Assembly: GCA_903885555.1 (NCBI GenBank)
Contig: CAISIV010000207.1
Coordinates: forward strand, 1 to 34,870
Direction of reading: 5' to 3'
Source of the DNA: an uncultured Hyphomicrobiales bacterium
GTDB lineage: Bacteria > Pseudomonadota > Alphaproteobacteria > Rhizobiales > Xanthobacteraceae
DNA: 34,870 nucleotides
In this document: positions 1-8,138 of the stretch, in pieces
How positions within the stretch are numbered: position 1 is the stretch's first letter
How the letters are laid out: the number at the start of each line of letters is the position of its first letter
The notes under the pieces: model-generated
Told to the model about the DNA's origin: nothing
Seen by the model: the letters and a program-made list of their open reading frames with translations, nothing else
The model's database searches: none
Program-made: the position numbers and the translations under genes

Positions 1-537
<537 letters not shown>

Positions 538-545
538 GTCCGGTC

Positions 546-565
546 ATCCCCGCGAAGGCGGGGAT
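546..565. repeat. Short dispersed palindrome (ATCCCCGC-gaag-GCGGGGAT)
   Basis: A perfect 8-bp inverted repeat with a 4-base loop lies just after rpoD. The wording TCATCCCCGCGAAGGCGGGG is a familiar short intergenic repeat in many proteobacterial genomes. It could add to transcript 3'-end stability, but no T-run follows it. The true terminator is the next hairpin. Confidence 0.55.
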
Positions 566-589
566 CCAGCGCTCATTTCCATCGGAATC

Positions 590-620
590 AAAACGGCGGG
601 CCCAAAGCCCGCCGTTTTGT
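590..620 (+). terminator. Intrinsic terminator of rpoD
   Basis: A 12-bp perfect stem (AAAACGGCGGGC, 590-601, with GCCCGCCGTTTT, 607-618) closes a 5-base loop and ends in a short T-rich tail. It is the expected 3' end of rpoD. Its A-run/T-run symmetry means it could also work in the reverse direction. Confidence 0.88.
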
Positions 621-635
621 TGTCGTATCCGCCAA

Positions 636-666
636 CTGACTGCAATTTATGGTAGTATCGTATAAC
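636..666 (+). promoter_or_regulatory. Possible promoter for the DUF4238/SEC-C gene
   Basis: A TATAAC hexamer at 661-666 resembles a -10 box. A poor -35 candidate, CTGACT, lies at 636-641 with a long 19-base spacer. The -10 box sits only 10 bases before the ATG at 677, so a transcript from it would be nearly leaderless. This fits the lack of a purine-rich ribosome binding site. The call is weak. Confidence 0.3.
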
Positions 667-676
667 AATCGCTGCG

Positions 677-3139
677 ATGTCGATCACCAGAAACAACCAT
701 TACGTCCCGCAATGGTATCAAGAAGGGTTCTTCGAGCCCGGCCGGAAAACGCTGGCCTATGTCGACATGAGGCCGGACCAGCGTGTCCTCCCTGACGGGC
801 GCTTGATCACTCAAAACGGCGCGTGGAACGACACTCCGACTTCTAAGGCATTCTGCCAGAGGGACTTGTACTCGACCTTCTTCGGGACGTCCGTCAACGA
901 CGAAATCGAACGCCGCTTGTTCGGCGATGTCGATACCAAAGGTTCGCAAGCCGTCCGCGCGTTCATCGGAACAGACGTAGGCGAGTGGCACGATCATTTT
1001 CAAAGCTTTTTTGATTTTATCGACATTCAAAAAATACGCACGCCAAAGGGGTTGGCTTGGCTGGCGGCCCAGTATCCGTCTCTCACGCAGAACGACCTGA
1101 TGTTTGAGATGCAGGGCATCCGCATGCTGCACTGCGCGATCTGGGTCGGTGGCGTCCGCGAGATCGTCTCTGCCGAAGACTCCGACGTGAAATTTATTAC
1201 GAGCGACCATCCCGTGACGATCTACAACCACGCGGTGTCTCCCACGGATGACGCGTGCACGTATCCCCTCGATCCCGCAATTGCGCTGCGGGCTTCGCAG
1301 ACACTTTACCCGATGGACCGCAATCACTGTCTAATCCTAACGAACCTGGAGTATGCGAAGGACCCCGGCACCGCGCCGCTCCAGAAAAGAACCTTTGCGC
1401 GCAACTACCGGCAGTCCATGACCAAGATCGACGCGTTTATCCGCGAGCGGAAGCTCACGGCGCAGGAAGTCGCAGAAATCAATTTCATCATCAAGAAGCG
1501 TGCGCGCCGCTACATAGCCGGTGGGCGCAAGGAATGGCTGTACCCAGAAAGGGTCGTGACGCAGCCGTGGAGCGAGCTCCGGAAAACGCTAATGCCGCCG
1601 GAGCTTGGCCTATTCGAGTTCGGTGGCGAGATATTCGTTAAGTACGAGAGCGGCGATGTCCATTATCAGGACGAGTTCGGCAGGACCGAGAAGCCCCGGG
1701 AATTTCTGATCAAGAAGCCAGCAGACAAGCCGTTGCGGCCGGGCGACTACTGCGGATGTGGCCAGGGAAAATCTTTCAAGGATTGCTGCCAGTCGAAGCC
1801 CGAGGCGCTGCGCCCGGCTTGGAACGAGAAGAGCGTCCGCGAGCGAAACCTGATGCTGCAAAACGGGATTGTGAATGTCCTAGAGCTCAAGTCTGGAAAA
1901 GATTGGACGCAGATTCGCCGCGAGCTGACCGACGATAAGATAGGCAAGATTTACGGTCTTTACGAGGCGCTCTGGCCGCTCGAGACGGACTTGCTCGCGC
2001 TGCTGCCAAAGCCCGACGGAGTTGCTCGGGCGATCTACACGGGGTCTATCCACCCTTCGTCGATTAGCGACTTCGCCTTTGCAGCTCCGCTGTACTTCGG
2101 CGAGTTGATCGTGGCACATCCATTCATCCACTCCGGAGTAATGGCCAAAAAGTATCGCCCGACTGAAAATCCGAAGTCCTATCGGCAGGAATTCTTGAAG
2201 ACGGTTTTATTTTTCCTGAACATCATGCCGCTCGTCGATCTCGGCTTGGTCAACCTCATACCGGACCCTTGCGATTTCGATTTCCATCTGCGCGAGCAGA
2301 TGATGCAGATGGCTCAGGACCGCTCTACGAGACTACAGCTTGATCCAAATAACGAGCCTCGGCTTCGAAAGCAGGTGGAAGAGGACAACCGGCGCAGCAT
2401 TATGCTGATGCCCCCGGACGCAATGCGCAGGCAACTCCGCCAGCTCATGCCGAATATGGATGACGCGCAGATTGAAGCGACGATGCGTTTCGCTGAGCAG
2501 AAAAGGGAGATGGACCCCTTAGCGGTCCTTCAGGAAGGCTCTCTGGAAGGCGGTAAAGGCGGCGGGCAGATGAACATGTTCAAGCTCGTCCCGAACTTCG
2601 AAATGACGATGTATCTGGCCCAGGCAACGGGCGCCTGCATAGTTACAGATAGTCCGTTCCGTTGGAGAGAGGTCCAAAACGCTATCCGGCAGCGCTATAA
2701 GGCTGCGACTCCCGGTCTTGCCTCGCTCGTGACCGACATCGAGCGCTCAAAATTTGTGTTCCTGCAGAGCGCGACGGACGTGGTGGATGCGGCCCTTAGC
2801 AAGACAGGTGCGGGCTATCGGGATTTGTTCCGAGACCTCTTTAAGTACCTTTCCAATCTAGAAGAGCGCGGGACGAAACCCAATCGCGAGGCGCAGTTGG
2901 TCGGCCGGTTTGCCAGAGAGCATGCCGCGGCGCAGGCCAGATTTAAAAAGTCGGGCTTACTCGTGAAGGAGGGGCGCATCTCGTGCGTCTTCCCTCCGGG
3001 CGGCATACAGGACAATACGGTCAACCGGCTGCTCTTGATGTCGAGTTCTGAGAGGCACTTATCAGGTGTGCCGATGGCCTTCTTCATCGAACCCGCCGAA
3101 CTTCGCGCACCCGTGCTAAACTCCACCCGACTCGAATAG
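677..3139 (+). CDS. DUF4238 domain protein with central SEC-C zinc motif
   Basis: An 820-aa protein. The N-terminus (NHYVPQWYQEGF, residues 7-18) and the core motif FITSDHP (about 173-179) match the DUF4238 family, whose biochemical role is unknown. A SEC-C type zinc-binding motif follows at residues 359-371 (CGCGQGKSFKDCC, ligands C359, C361, C370 and C371). The roughly 440 residues after it match nothing I recognise, but they contain a second, similar element, IVTDSP (655-660), which may be a diverged copy of the DUF4238 core. No signal peptide or membrane segment is seen. Base composition is visibly less GC-rich than in the neighbours and codon choice is less biased. It stands alone between a terminator and a housekeeping gene, so it is probably an acquired accessory gene. 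A defence or toxin role is possible but unproven. The ATG at 677 has no clear Shine-Dalgarno sequence. Confidence 0.8.
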   Translation: MSITRNNHYVPQWYQEGFFEPGRKTLAYVDMRPDQRVLPDGRLITQNGAWNDTPTSKAFCQRDLYSTFFGTSVNDEIERRLFGDVDTKGSQAVRAFIGTDVGEWHDHFQSFFDFIDIQKIRTPKGLAWLAAQYPSLTQNDLMFEMQGIRMLHCAIWVGGVREIVSAEDSDVKFITSDHPVTIYNHAVSPTDDACTYPLDPAIALRASQTLYPMDRNHCLILTNLEYAKDPGTAPLQKRTFARNYRQSMTKIDAFIRERKLTAQEVAEINFIIKKRARRYIAGGRKEWLYPERVVTQPWSELRKTLMPPELGLFEFGGEIFVKYESGDVHYQDEFGRTEKPREFLIKKPADKPLRPGDYCGCGQGKSFKDCCQSKPEALRPAWNEKSVRERNLMLQNGIVNVLELKSGKDWTQIRRELTDDKIGKIYGLYEALWPLETDLLALLPKPDGVARAIYTGSIHPSSISDFAFAAPLYFGELIVAHPFIHSGVMAKKYRPTENPKSYRQEFLKTVLFFLNIMPLVDLGLVNLIPDPCDFDFHLREQMMQMAQDRSTRLQLDPNNEPRLRKQVEEDNRRSIMLMPPDAMRRQLRQLMPNMDDAQIEATMRFAEQKREMDPLAVLQEGSLEGGKGGGQMNMFKLVPNFEMTMYLAQATGACIVTDSPFRWREVQNAIRQRYKAATPGLASLVTDIERSKFVFLQSATDVVDAALSKTGAGYRDLFRDLFKYLSNLEERGTKPNREAQLVGRFAREHAAAQARFKKSGLLVKEGRISCVFPPGGIQDNTVNRLLLMSSSERHLSGVPMAFFIEPAELRAPVLNSTRLE

Positions 3140-3147
3140 AGGTGACG

Positions 3148-3531
3148 ATGACCGACTCCGCCCCGCGCGGCACGCTCACGGTGCGCATCAGCGCCATGCC
3201 AGCGGACACCAACGCCAACGGCGACATTTTCGGCGGCTGGGTGCTCTCGCGCATGGATCAGGCCGGCGGCATCGCCGGCGTCGAGCGGGCGCACGGCCGC
3301 GTCGTCACCGTGGCGCTCGACGCCATGCAGTTCATCCGCCCGGTGAAGGTCGGCGACACGCTCGAGGTCTATACCGAGGTGGAGCACGTCGGCCGCACGT
3401 CGATGAAGATTCACGTCGAGGCCTGGGCGCGGCGTTTCGAGACCCGCGACCACGTCAAGGTCACCGACGCCAACTTCACCTTCGTCGCCATCGATAGCGA
3501 CGGCAAGCCACGCCCCATTCCGGCGGCGTAA
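3148..3531 (+). CDS. Acyl-CoA thioesterase, YciA-type hotdog fold
   Basis: A cytosolic protein of about 127 aa that would hydrolyse acyl-CoA thioesters to the free acid and CoA. The motif NANGDIFGGWVLSRMDQAGG is the YciA/BFIT-type hotdog signature, with the catalytic Asp and the Gly-Gly helix start. It is followed by the strand VALDAMQFIRPVKVGD, and the overall length is normal for a single-hotdog enzyme. I place the start at the ATG at 3148, with GAGGTGA just upstream. An in-frame GTG at 3142 is possible and would add two residues. The gene begins only a few bases after the DUF4238 stop codon, so its own promoter may lie inside that gene, or it has become downstream of an insertion. The acyl substrate cannot be inferred. 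Confidence 0.9.
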   Translation: MTDSAPRGTLTVRISAMPADTNANGDIFGGWVLSRMDQAGGIAGVERAHGRVVTVALDAMQFIRPVKVGDTLEVYTEVEHVGRTSMKIHVEAWARRFETRDHVKVTDANFTFVAIDSDGKPRPIPAA

Positions 3532-3658
3532 GCCTCACGCCATCAACTCCCCTGGCGGCGCCCGCATCCATCTGCCGCACCCCGCTGTTTGACCCAGATC
3601 AACATCGCGCCGCGCCGCCGGTCCCATACCGGATCCGGGCAACCGGAGGGCACTGCGC

Positions 3659-4147
3659 ATGAACATGACCCATTACATGGAGCTGCTGGCGACGGCCCAG
3701 CCGTGGCATCTGCTGATCTTCATGGCGGTGCCGATCGTGCTGGCGGAGACCATCGCCGTCACCGAGCTCTACATTCTCTACACCCGCCACTACGACGGCC
3801 CGGTGCGCGCGCTCAACCGCGCCTGCTCGGTCGTGGTCGGCCTGTATTTCTCCGGGGTGTTCATCTACCTGATGATCAACGCGGTGATCCCGATCACCAC
3901 GGCCGGCGCCTGGCGCGGGTTCGCCGACGTCATCGCGGTCGGCTTCTATCTGCTCGGCATCGTGCCGCTCATGGGCCTGACGCTGGTCGACCTCAACATC
4001 ATCGGCCGCGGCCGCGACGCCCATGGCAAGATGGCGATCCATGCCGGCTTTGTCGCGCTGTTCCTGATCGTCGGCCACATCGCCATGATCTTCGGCATGC
4101 TGGATCCGGCGCTGTTTTATGCCGGGCCCGCCGCGCACGGGCACTAA
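3659..4147 (+). CDS. Small integral membrane protein of unknown function
   Basis: A 162-aa protein with about four hydrophobic segments (roughly residues 18-40, 55-80, 92-115 and 125-148), joined by short polar loops such as YTRHYDGPVRALN and GRGRDAHGK. The C-terminus ends in GPAAHGH and contains two His that could bind metal, but this is speculative. A clear GGAGGG ribosome binding site lies 9 bases before the ATG. I do not recognise a characterised family; similar proteins are annotated as uncharacterised membrane proteins. It lies in the same direction as the transglycosylase that follows, with a 61-base gap. Confidence 0.75.
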   Translation: MNMTHYMELLATAQPWHLLIFMAVPIVLAETIAVTELYILYTRHYDGPVRALNRACSVVVGLYFSGVFIYLMINAVIPITTAGAWRGFADVIAVGFYLLGIVPLMGLTLVDLNIIGRGRDAHGKMAIHAGFVALFLIVGHIAMIFGMLDPALFYAGPAAHGH

Positions 4148-4208
4148 TCGGCCGCATTTCCTTACGTCGTTCCCCGTGCCATATACTCAGGTTCGGGGAA
4201 CAACGAGG

Positions 4209-5039
4209 ATGCTCATGATCATTCGACGCCTGTCTGGCGCTTTTGCCGCGCTCGCTTTTTCAGCTCTTGTCGCCAGCCCCGCGCTCGCCGCGAAATGCGG
4301 CGGCGATTTCAACACTTTCGTTGCCGCCATGGGGCGCGACGCCGCGGCCGCCGGCGTCTCGCAGGGCGTCATCAGCGAGGCGCTGTCCGGCGTCACCATC
4401 GACCAGAACGTGCTGGCCTTCGACCGCCGCCAGCGCGGCATGTTCCACGCCAAGAGCTTCGAGGAATATGCCGCCACGCGCGTCATCCCGCCCCGCGTCA
4501 AGCGCGCGCAAAGCCTGATGCAGAAGCACGCGCAATTGCTGTCGCGCATCGAGAAGCAATTTGGCGTTCCCGCCACTGTTGTGATGGCGATCTGGACGCT
4601 GGAAAGCGACAATGGCGGCGGCGATATCGGCAAGCTGTCGGTGGTGCGCACGCTGGCGACCTTGGCGTGGGATTGCCGCCGCACCGAGCTGTTCCAGGGC
4701 GAGCTGATCGCGGCGCTCAAGATCGTGCAGCGCGGCGACCTGCCGCTGCGCGACCTGGTCGGCGCTTTCGCCGGCGAGATCGGCCAGACGCAGTTCCTGC
4801 CGTCGTCCTACATCAAGTACGGCGTCGACTTCGACGGCAACGGCCACATCGATCTGCGCCATTCGGTGCCAGACGTGCTGGCCTCGACCGCCAACCTCTT
4901 GCACACCGCCGGCTGGAAAACCGGCGCGCCCTACGGCGAGGGCACCGAGAATTTCACGGTGGCGATGCGCGAGTGGAACCGCTCCGAGATCTACCGCAAG
5001 ACCATCGTGCTGATGGCCCAGCGCATCGGCGGGCAGTAA
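4209..5039 (+). CDS. Lytic murein transglycosylase, MltB/SLT_2 family
   Basis: A 276-aa exported protein that cleaves the MurNAc-GlcNAc bond of peptidoglycan to give 1,6-anhydro-MurNAc ends. The N-terminus is a signal peptide (IIRRLSGAFAALAFSALVAS, cut after ALA). The catalytic Glu is E132 in IWTLESDNGGG, and the family motif GEIGQTQFLPSSYIKYGVDF follows, then GNGHIDLRHSVPDVLASTAN. The start at 4209 was chosen because the signal peptide begins there and an ACGAGG site precedes it; an ATG six bases later is also possible. It is shorter than MltB proteins with a C-terminal peptidoglycan-binding domain, because only the catalytic domain is present. No lipobox Cys is seen, so the product is probably soluble and periplasmic. 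Confidence 0.92.
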   Translation: MLMIIRRLSGAFAALAFSALVASPALAAKCGGDFNTFVAAMGRDAAAAGVSQGVISEALSGVTIDQNVLAFDRRQRGMFHAKSFEEYAATRVIPPRVKRAQSLMQKHAQLLSRIEKQFGVPATVVMAIWTLESDNGGGDIGKLSVVRTLATLAWDCRRTELFQGELIAALKIVQRGDLPLRDLVGAFAGEIGQTQFLPSSYIKYGVDFDGNGHIDLRHSVPDVLASTANLLHTAGWKTGAPYGEGTENFTVAMREWNRSEIYRKTIVLMAQRIGGQ

Positions 5040-5049
5040 TCCGTCTCCG

Positions 5050-5143
5050 CCTCATCCTGAGGAGCTGCGCGAAGCGCAGCGTCTCGAAGGACGGGGCGGC
5101 CCCATGCTTCGAGACGCGCCAAGCGGCGCTCCTCAGCATGAGG
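5050..5143. repeat. Dispersed intergenic palindromic element (about 94 bp)
   Basis: The outer arms CCTCATCCTGAGGAGC (5050-5065) and GCTCCTCAGCATGAGG (5128-5143) are inverted copies with one mismatch. Inside are further arms: CTGCGCGAAGCGCAG, and GTCTCGAAG paired with CTTCGAGAC. The whole folds into a long branched hairpin. Elements with this wording are very common between genes in Bradyrhizobium-type genomes. It sits between two convergent genes and could act as a bidirectional 3'-end structure. Its mobility mechanism is not evident here. Confidence 0.85.
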
Positions 5144-5152
5144 CCGAGTAGA

Positions 5153-5446
5153 TTATTCCATGCCTTCGACGATGCGCACGTCGCGCACGGCGCCGTCGCC
5201 CAGCACCTTGACCGCGGCCTGATAGGCCGGCGAGTCATGCGCGGCTTTCGCCTTTTCCAGACTCTCGAATTCGGTGACGACGACGCGCTGCACGATGCCG
5301 GACTCGTAGGCCGCCGCCGCGGTGCCGCGGGCGAGATACTTGGCGCCGAACGGCGCGGTGGCCGGCGAGGCCAGCTTGGCGTAGGCGGCGAGTTTGTCCG
5401 GGTCTTTGACTTCGCGATAGAAGGTGATCCAGTAGGCCTTGGGCAT
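5153..5446 (-). CDS. DUF1330 family protein (copy 1)
   Basis: A 97-aa protein starting MPKAYWITFYREVKDPDKL and carrying the DUF1330 pattern VVVTEFESLEKAKAAHDSPAYQ, which gives a ferredoxin-like dimeric alpha/beta-barrel fold. The family has no settled biochemical function; such folds often bind small ligands. The start at 5446 has a GGAG site just upstream. The reading frame extends further upstream, but that part has no family similarity. A paralogue roughly half identical by eye lies at 8936-9229. Confidence 0.88.
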   Translation of the reverse strand: MPKAYWITFYREVKDPDKLAAYAKLASPATAPFGAKYLARGTAAAAYESGIVQRVVVTEFESLEKAKAAHDSPAYQAAVKVLGDGAVRDVRIVEGME

Positions 5447-5549
5447 AGTCACTCCGGCGGTTGCGGGTTTGTCGGGTTGGACGCGCATCCTAGCGATGCG
5501 CGCACCCGGGGCAACCCACCCCCGACCGGGAGTTGGCTCAGTTGCCTTC

Positions 5550-6248
5550 TCAGTTTCCTTGCGCGGCCTGCGCGACCAGCACCGGCGCCTCACGCCAGAC
5601 TTGCGGGAATGTCTTCTTCAGGTTTTCCACCTTCGGCGCGTCGTTGATGACGATGTAGGGCTGGTTGGGATGCCGGGTGGCGTAGTCCTGATGATAGGCC
5701 TCGGCCGGGAAGAAAGCGGCCTTCATCGTCCCGGTCTTGGTCACGATCGGCTTCTTGAAGACTTTCGTCGTCTCGATCTGGGCGATGTAGTCTTGAGCGG
5801 TTTTGGCCTGCGCTTCGGACTGCGGGAAGATTTCCGAGCGATATTGCGGGCCCGAATCGGGGCCCTGGCGGTTGAGCTGGGTGGGGTCGTGCGCGATCGA
5901 GAAGAAGATCTGCAAAATCTTGCCGTACGACACCTGCTTCGGATCGAAGGTCACCTTAACCGCTTCGGCGTGGCCGGTGCTCCCTGCACTGACGGCGCTG
6001 TAGTTGGCATCAGTTGGCGCGCCGCCGGCATAACCGGAGACCGCGTTGGTGACGCCTTTGACGTGCTGATAGACCGCCTGGATGCCCCAGAAACATCCGC
6101 CGGCGATGACGGCGGTTTCCAGATTGCCGCTGGCCGGCGCTTCGGCGGCGGGCGGCGCGATGATGACGGCGGTTTCGGCGCGCGCGGGCAAAGACGCGAA
6201 AGCACAGGCGAGGGCGACGATCAGGGCGGCGGAGCGGTGCATGGTCAT
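5550..6248 (-). CDS. msrA: Peptide methionine sulfoxide reductase MsrA, exported
   Basis: A 232-aa protein that reduces methionine-S-sulfoxide in proteins. Residues 1-24 form a signal peptide (ending PARA), so it should act in the periplasm. The catalytic motif GGCFWG is at residues 50-55 with Cys52, followed by GYAGG, GHAEAVKV and the substrate-site motif EAYHQDY. The mature protein has no second cysteine: where many MsrA proteins carry a resolving Cys near the C-terminus, this one reads PNQPYIVINDAPKV. It would therefore need an external thiol, or use glutathione- or thioredoxin-type resolution at a single Cys. Start codons at 6248 and 6242 are both possible; GGGAGA lies just upstream. No msrB is seen nearby. 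Confidence 0.93.
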   Translation of the reverse strand: MTMHRSAALIVALACAFASLPARAETAVIIAPPAAEAPASGNLETAVIAGGCFWGIQAVYQHVKGVTNAVSGYAGGAPTDANYSAVSAGSTGHAEAVKVTFDPKQVSYGKILQIFFSIAHDPTQLNRQGPDSGPQYRSEIFPQSEAQAKTAQDYIAQIETTKVFKKPIVTKTGTMKAAFFPAEAYHQDYATRHPNQPYIVINDAPKVENLKKTFPQVWREAPVLVAQAAQGN

Positions 6249-6353
6249 GTTCTCCCGAAAATGTTCTGCATCATATACGGGGCAAATCCCGCTGCGGCAT
6301 TACACGAAGTTACACGTCTGCGTGACAGCCGCGTTATGAACCGCAGCTTGCGG

Positions 6354-7280
6354 TTACGGCGCCACCAGTTCGACGCGCCGGTTCAGTGCACGGCCGTCTT
6401 CATTGGCGTTGGAGCCGACCGGCGCCAGAAAGCCGACCCCGGCGGTGCGCAGCCGCGCTTTATTGATCTGGAACGACTTTGCCAGTTCGGCGGCGATGGC
6501 CTCTGCGCGGCGGCGCGACAGGTCCATGTTGTACTCATAGGTCCCCTGGCTGTCGGTGTGGCCGACGATGACGACATTGAGCTGCGGCTGCCCGCGCAGC
6601 AGCTTGGCGATCTCCTCCAGCGTCGGCTTGCTTTCGGGTTTGAGCACCGCCTTGTCGGTGTCGAAATAGATGCCGTAGAGCGCAATATGTCCTTTTTCGC
6701 CAAGGCCTTTGGCCATGGCGGCGGCGTCGACCATCTTGTCGGCGATGGCGCCGACCTGCGCCACGATCAGCTGCGCGGTGACGTCGTCATTGTTCTTGGA
6801 GACGAGCACAGTGACATATGTCTCGCGTCCGCCTTCGGCCTTCCGCCCGGCGTAGTAGTGGTAGTTGAAGCCATCGACCCACATCTGCGGCGCCGGCAAA
6901 CTGTCGACCGCTTCGCTGAACGGAATGCCGCCGCAAACGTCGGTGTCGCACTTCGTCAGGGTCTCGTAACCGGCTTTCTCGAGCTGGGTTTCGAAATTGC
7001 GCGACACTTCGACGATCGAGGGGCCGGCTGCGGTGCGGTAGGCGATACGGGTGATACGGCCTTCGGGCTTGCGCTCGTCGGCGGCTTTGCCGTCCTTGAA
7101 CGGTGCTGCCTGCAATCGCGTCGCGTCGAAATCCTTGACCTGGTAACCGGTGATGACGCTGCCGCCGAAGCGGCCGATGCCGGGATAATCTCTCGAGCCG
7201 GCGACGTCGCGGCTTTGCGCGACAGCGCCACCGAGTGGCAGCGCGAGAGCGAGTAACGTGAGGAGAAGAAAGCGTCGCAT
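6354..7280 (-). CDS. OmpA C-terminal domain protein (peptidoglycan-binding), exported
   Basis: A 308-aa protein. A signal peptide (RRFLLLTLLALALPLGGAVA) is followed by a roughly 170-residue N-terminal domain resembling DUF4892 (SRDYPGIGRFGGSVITGYQ). The last 110 residues are an OmpA/MotB-type domain with IYFDTDKAVLKPES, VVIVGHTDSQG and NMDLSRRRAEAIAAEL, which includes the Asp/Arg pair that holds diaminopimelate of peptidoglycan. It should sit in the periplasm or at the outer membrane. Start 7280 places the signal peptide at the N-terminus, with a GAGG upstream; the longer frame adds only a polar, unlikely leader. It lies 105 bases upstream of msrA on the same strand, so the two may be co-transcribed. 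Confidence 0.88.
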   Translation of the reverse strand: MRRFLLLTLLALALPLGGAVAQSRDVAGSRDYPGIGRFGGSVITGYQVKDFDATRLQAAPFKDGKAADERKPEGRITRIAYRTAAGPSIVEVSRNFETQLEKAGYETLTKCDTDVCGGIPFSEAVDSLPAPQMWVDGFNYHYYAGRKAEGGRETYVTVLVSKNNDDVTAQLIVAQVGAIADKMVDAAAMAKGLGEKGHIALYGIYFDTDKAVLKPESKPTLEEIAKLLRGQPQLNVVIVGHTDSQGTYEYNMDLSRRRAEAIAAELAKSFQINKARLRTAGVGFLAPVGSNANEDGRALNRRVELVAP

Positions 7281-7389
7281 GGGTCGGGCCTCGCGGTGAG
7301 GGGGGCCAAAGGACCGGCCTGGAACCTGACGTTCCGAAGCCTTGCATGCGATTATGAAATGGAAGCGGCGCGCTGCCAACTGCTGTCGG

Positions 7390-7644
7390 CTATTTAACCT
7401 TCATCGCCTTTTCCGGCTTGGCGCCGACACGATTGATGGTTTCGATCTTCAACGGCGAGCGGCCGGATTTCTCCGCGATCTCTCGATCCTGCTCGATGAT
7501 GAAACCGCGGGCCGGTTCGTCCTTGTCCAGGCCGCCGAGAATTTCCGCCGGCACGCGGCGGTTCGAGCGCTGCGAGCCATCTTCATAGACGACGTCGAAG
7601 AATACGAATTCGCCCTTGGGGTTCGTTCCCGGTTTTTTCGCCAT
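7390..7644 (-). CDS. Conserved small protein of unknown function (84 aa)
   Basis: The protein begins MAKKPGTNPKGEFVFFDVVY and contains SNRRVPAEILGGLDKDEPA and FIIEQDREIAEKSG. It is soluble, strongly charged, and has no signal peptide or cysteine. Proteins like this are found as hypothetical proteins in Hyphomicrobiales; I know of no assigned function. Start 7644 has AGGACA upstream. The gene follows the cspA terminator on the same strand, so it needs its own promoter or read-through from cspA. Confidence 0.75.
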   Translation of the reverse strand: MAKKPGTNPKGEFVFFDVVYEDGSQRSNRRVPAEILGGLDKDEPARGFIIEQDREIAEKSGRSPLKIETINRVGAKPEKAMKVK

Positions 7645-7678
7645 AACGCTTGTCCTGTGGTCGCTTTGCCGCCGTGTA

Positions 7679-7712
7679 CAAAAAGAAAAAGCCCCGCGCA
7701 AGCGCGGGGCTT
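7679..7712 (-). terminator. Intrinsic terminator of cspA
   Basis: Read on the minus strand, the stem AAGCCCCGCG with CGCGGGGCTT closes a 4-base loop and runs into TTTTTCTTTTT. It lies 17 bases after the cspA stop codon, the textbook position. Confidence 0.9.
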
Positions 7713-7728
7713 CTCCAGCAAGTTGTTA

Positions 7729-7938
7729 TCAGACAGCCTGCAAGTTCGCGGCAGCGGACTTGCCGCTGCGCGGATCGGCCTGCACGTCGAACGAAAGCTT
7801 CTGGCCTTCGTTGAGGTTGCTCATGCCAGCGCGCTCGACAGCCGAAATGTGAACGAACACATCCGGTCCGCCGCCGTCCTGCACGATGAAGCCGAAGCCT
7901 TTTTGGCTGTTGAAGAACTTAACGGTACCTGTGGCCAT
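7729..7938 (-). CDS. cspA: Cold-shock protein, CspA family
   Basis: A 69-aa single cold-shock domain (OB fold) RNA chaperone. The RNP1 motif KGFGFIV and the RNP2 motif VFVHIS are both intact. The preceding VKFFNSQ strand and the C-terminal [11 protein letters not shown] end are also family-typical. Start 7938 is fixed by a perfect AAGGAGG site 7 bases upstream; the longer open frame is leader sequence. The promoter at 8084-8112 predicts a leader of about 140 nt, which fits temperature-dependent leader control as known for cspA genes. The gene symbol is generic, because alphaproteobacteria carry several csp paralogues. Confidence 0.94.
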   Translation of the reverse strand: MATGTVKFFNSQKGFGFIVQDGGGPDVFVHISAVERAGMSNLNEGQKLSFDVQADPRSGKSAAANLQAV

Positions 7939-8083
7939 AGTGGCCTCCTTTGGAAAACGCAGTTTGCGTCTATGCCCCACGCAAACCATTCGCGTGGGCC
8001 TCATATCCGGATTTTTGCGAGTTCTTGGGGAAAGGCCCGATTGGGACCGAAACGGCAAGGCCGGCTAAATCTCGAATGCCGCT

Positions 8084-8112
8084 TATATAGGGTTGTGTTG
8101 CCTGTTTGGCAA
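8084..8112 (-). promoter_or_regulatory. Sigma-70 promoter of cspA, overlapped by an inverted repeat
   Basis: On the minus strand a -35 box TTGCCA (8112-8107) is separated by exactly 17 bases from the -10 box TATATA (8089-8084). The start of transcription would be near 8077. The -35 box lies inside a perfect inverted repeat, TTGCC-5 nt-GGCAA (8098-8112), a candidate operator. Between 7939 and 8076 lies the predicted leader, with no gene. Confidence 0.7.
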
Positions 8113-8138
8113 TCATTGTCGGTAGCAGCGCAAGCGCA

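Noticed and set aside
4295-5647. A 450-codon open frame on the plus strand
   Set aside because: It overlaps the MltB-type gene in another frame, then runs through the dispersed repeat and antisense to the DUF1330 gene. The Arg-rich translation is a shadow.
5439-7256. A 605-codon open frame on the plus strand
   Set aside because: It runs antisense to msrA and the OmpA-domain gene, both of which have clear motifs and signal peptides. The translation has no recognisable domain.
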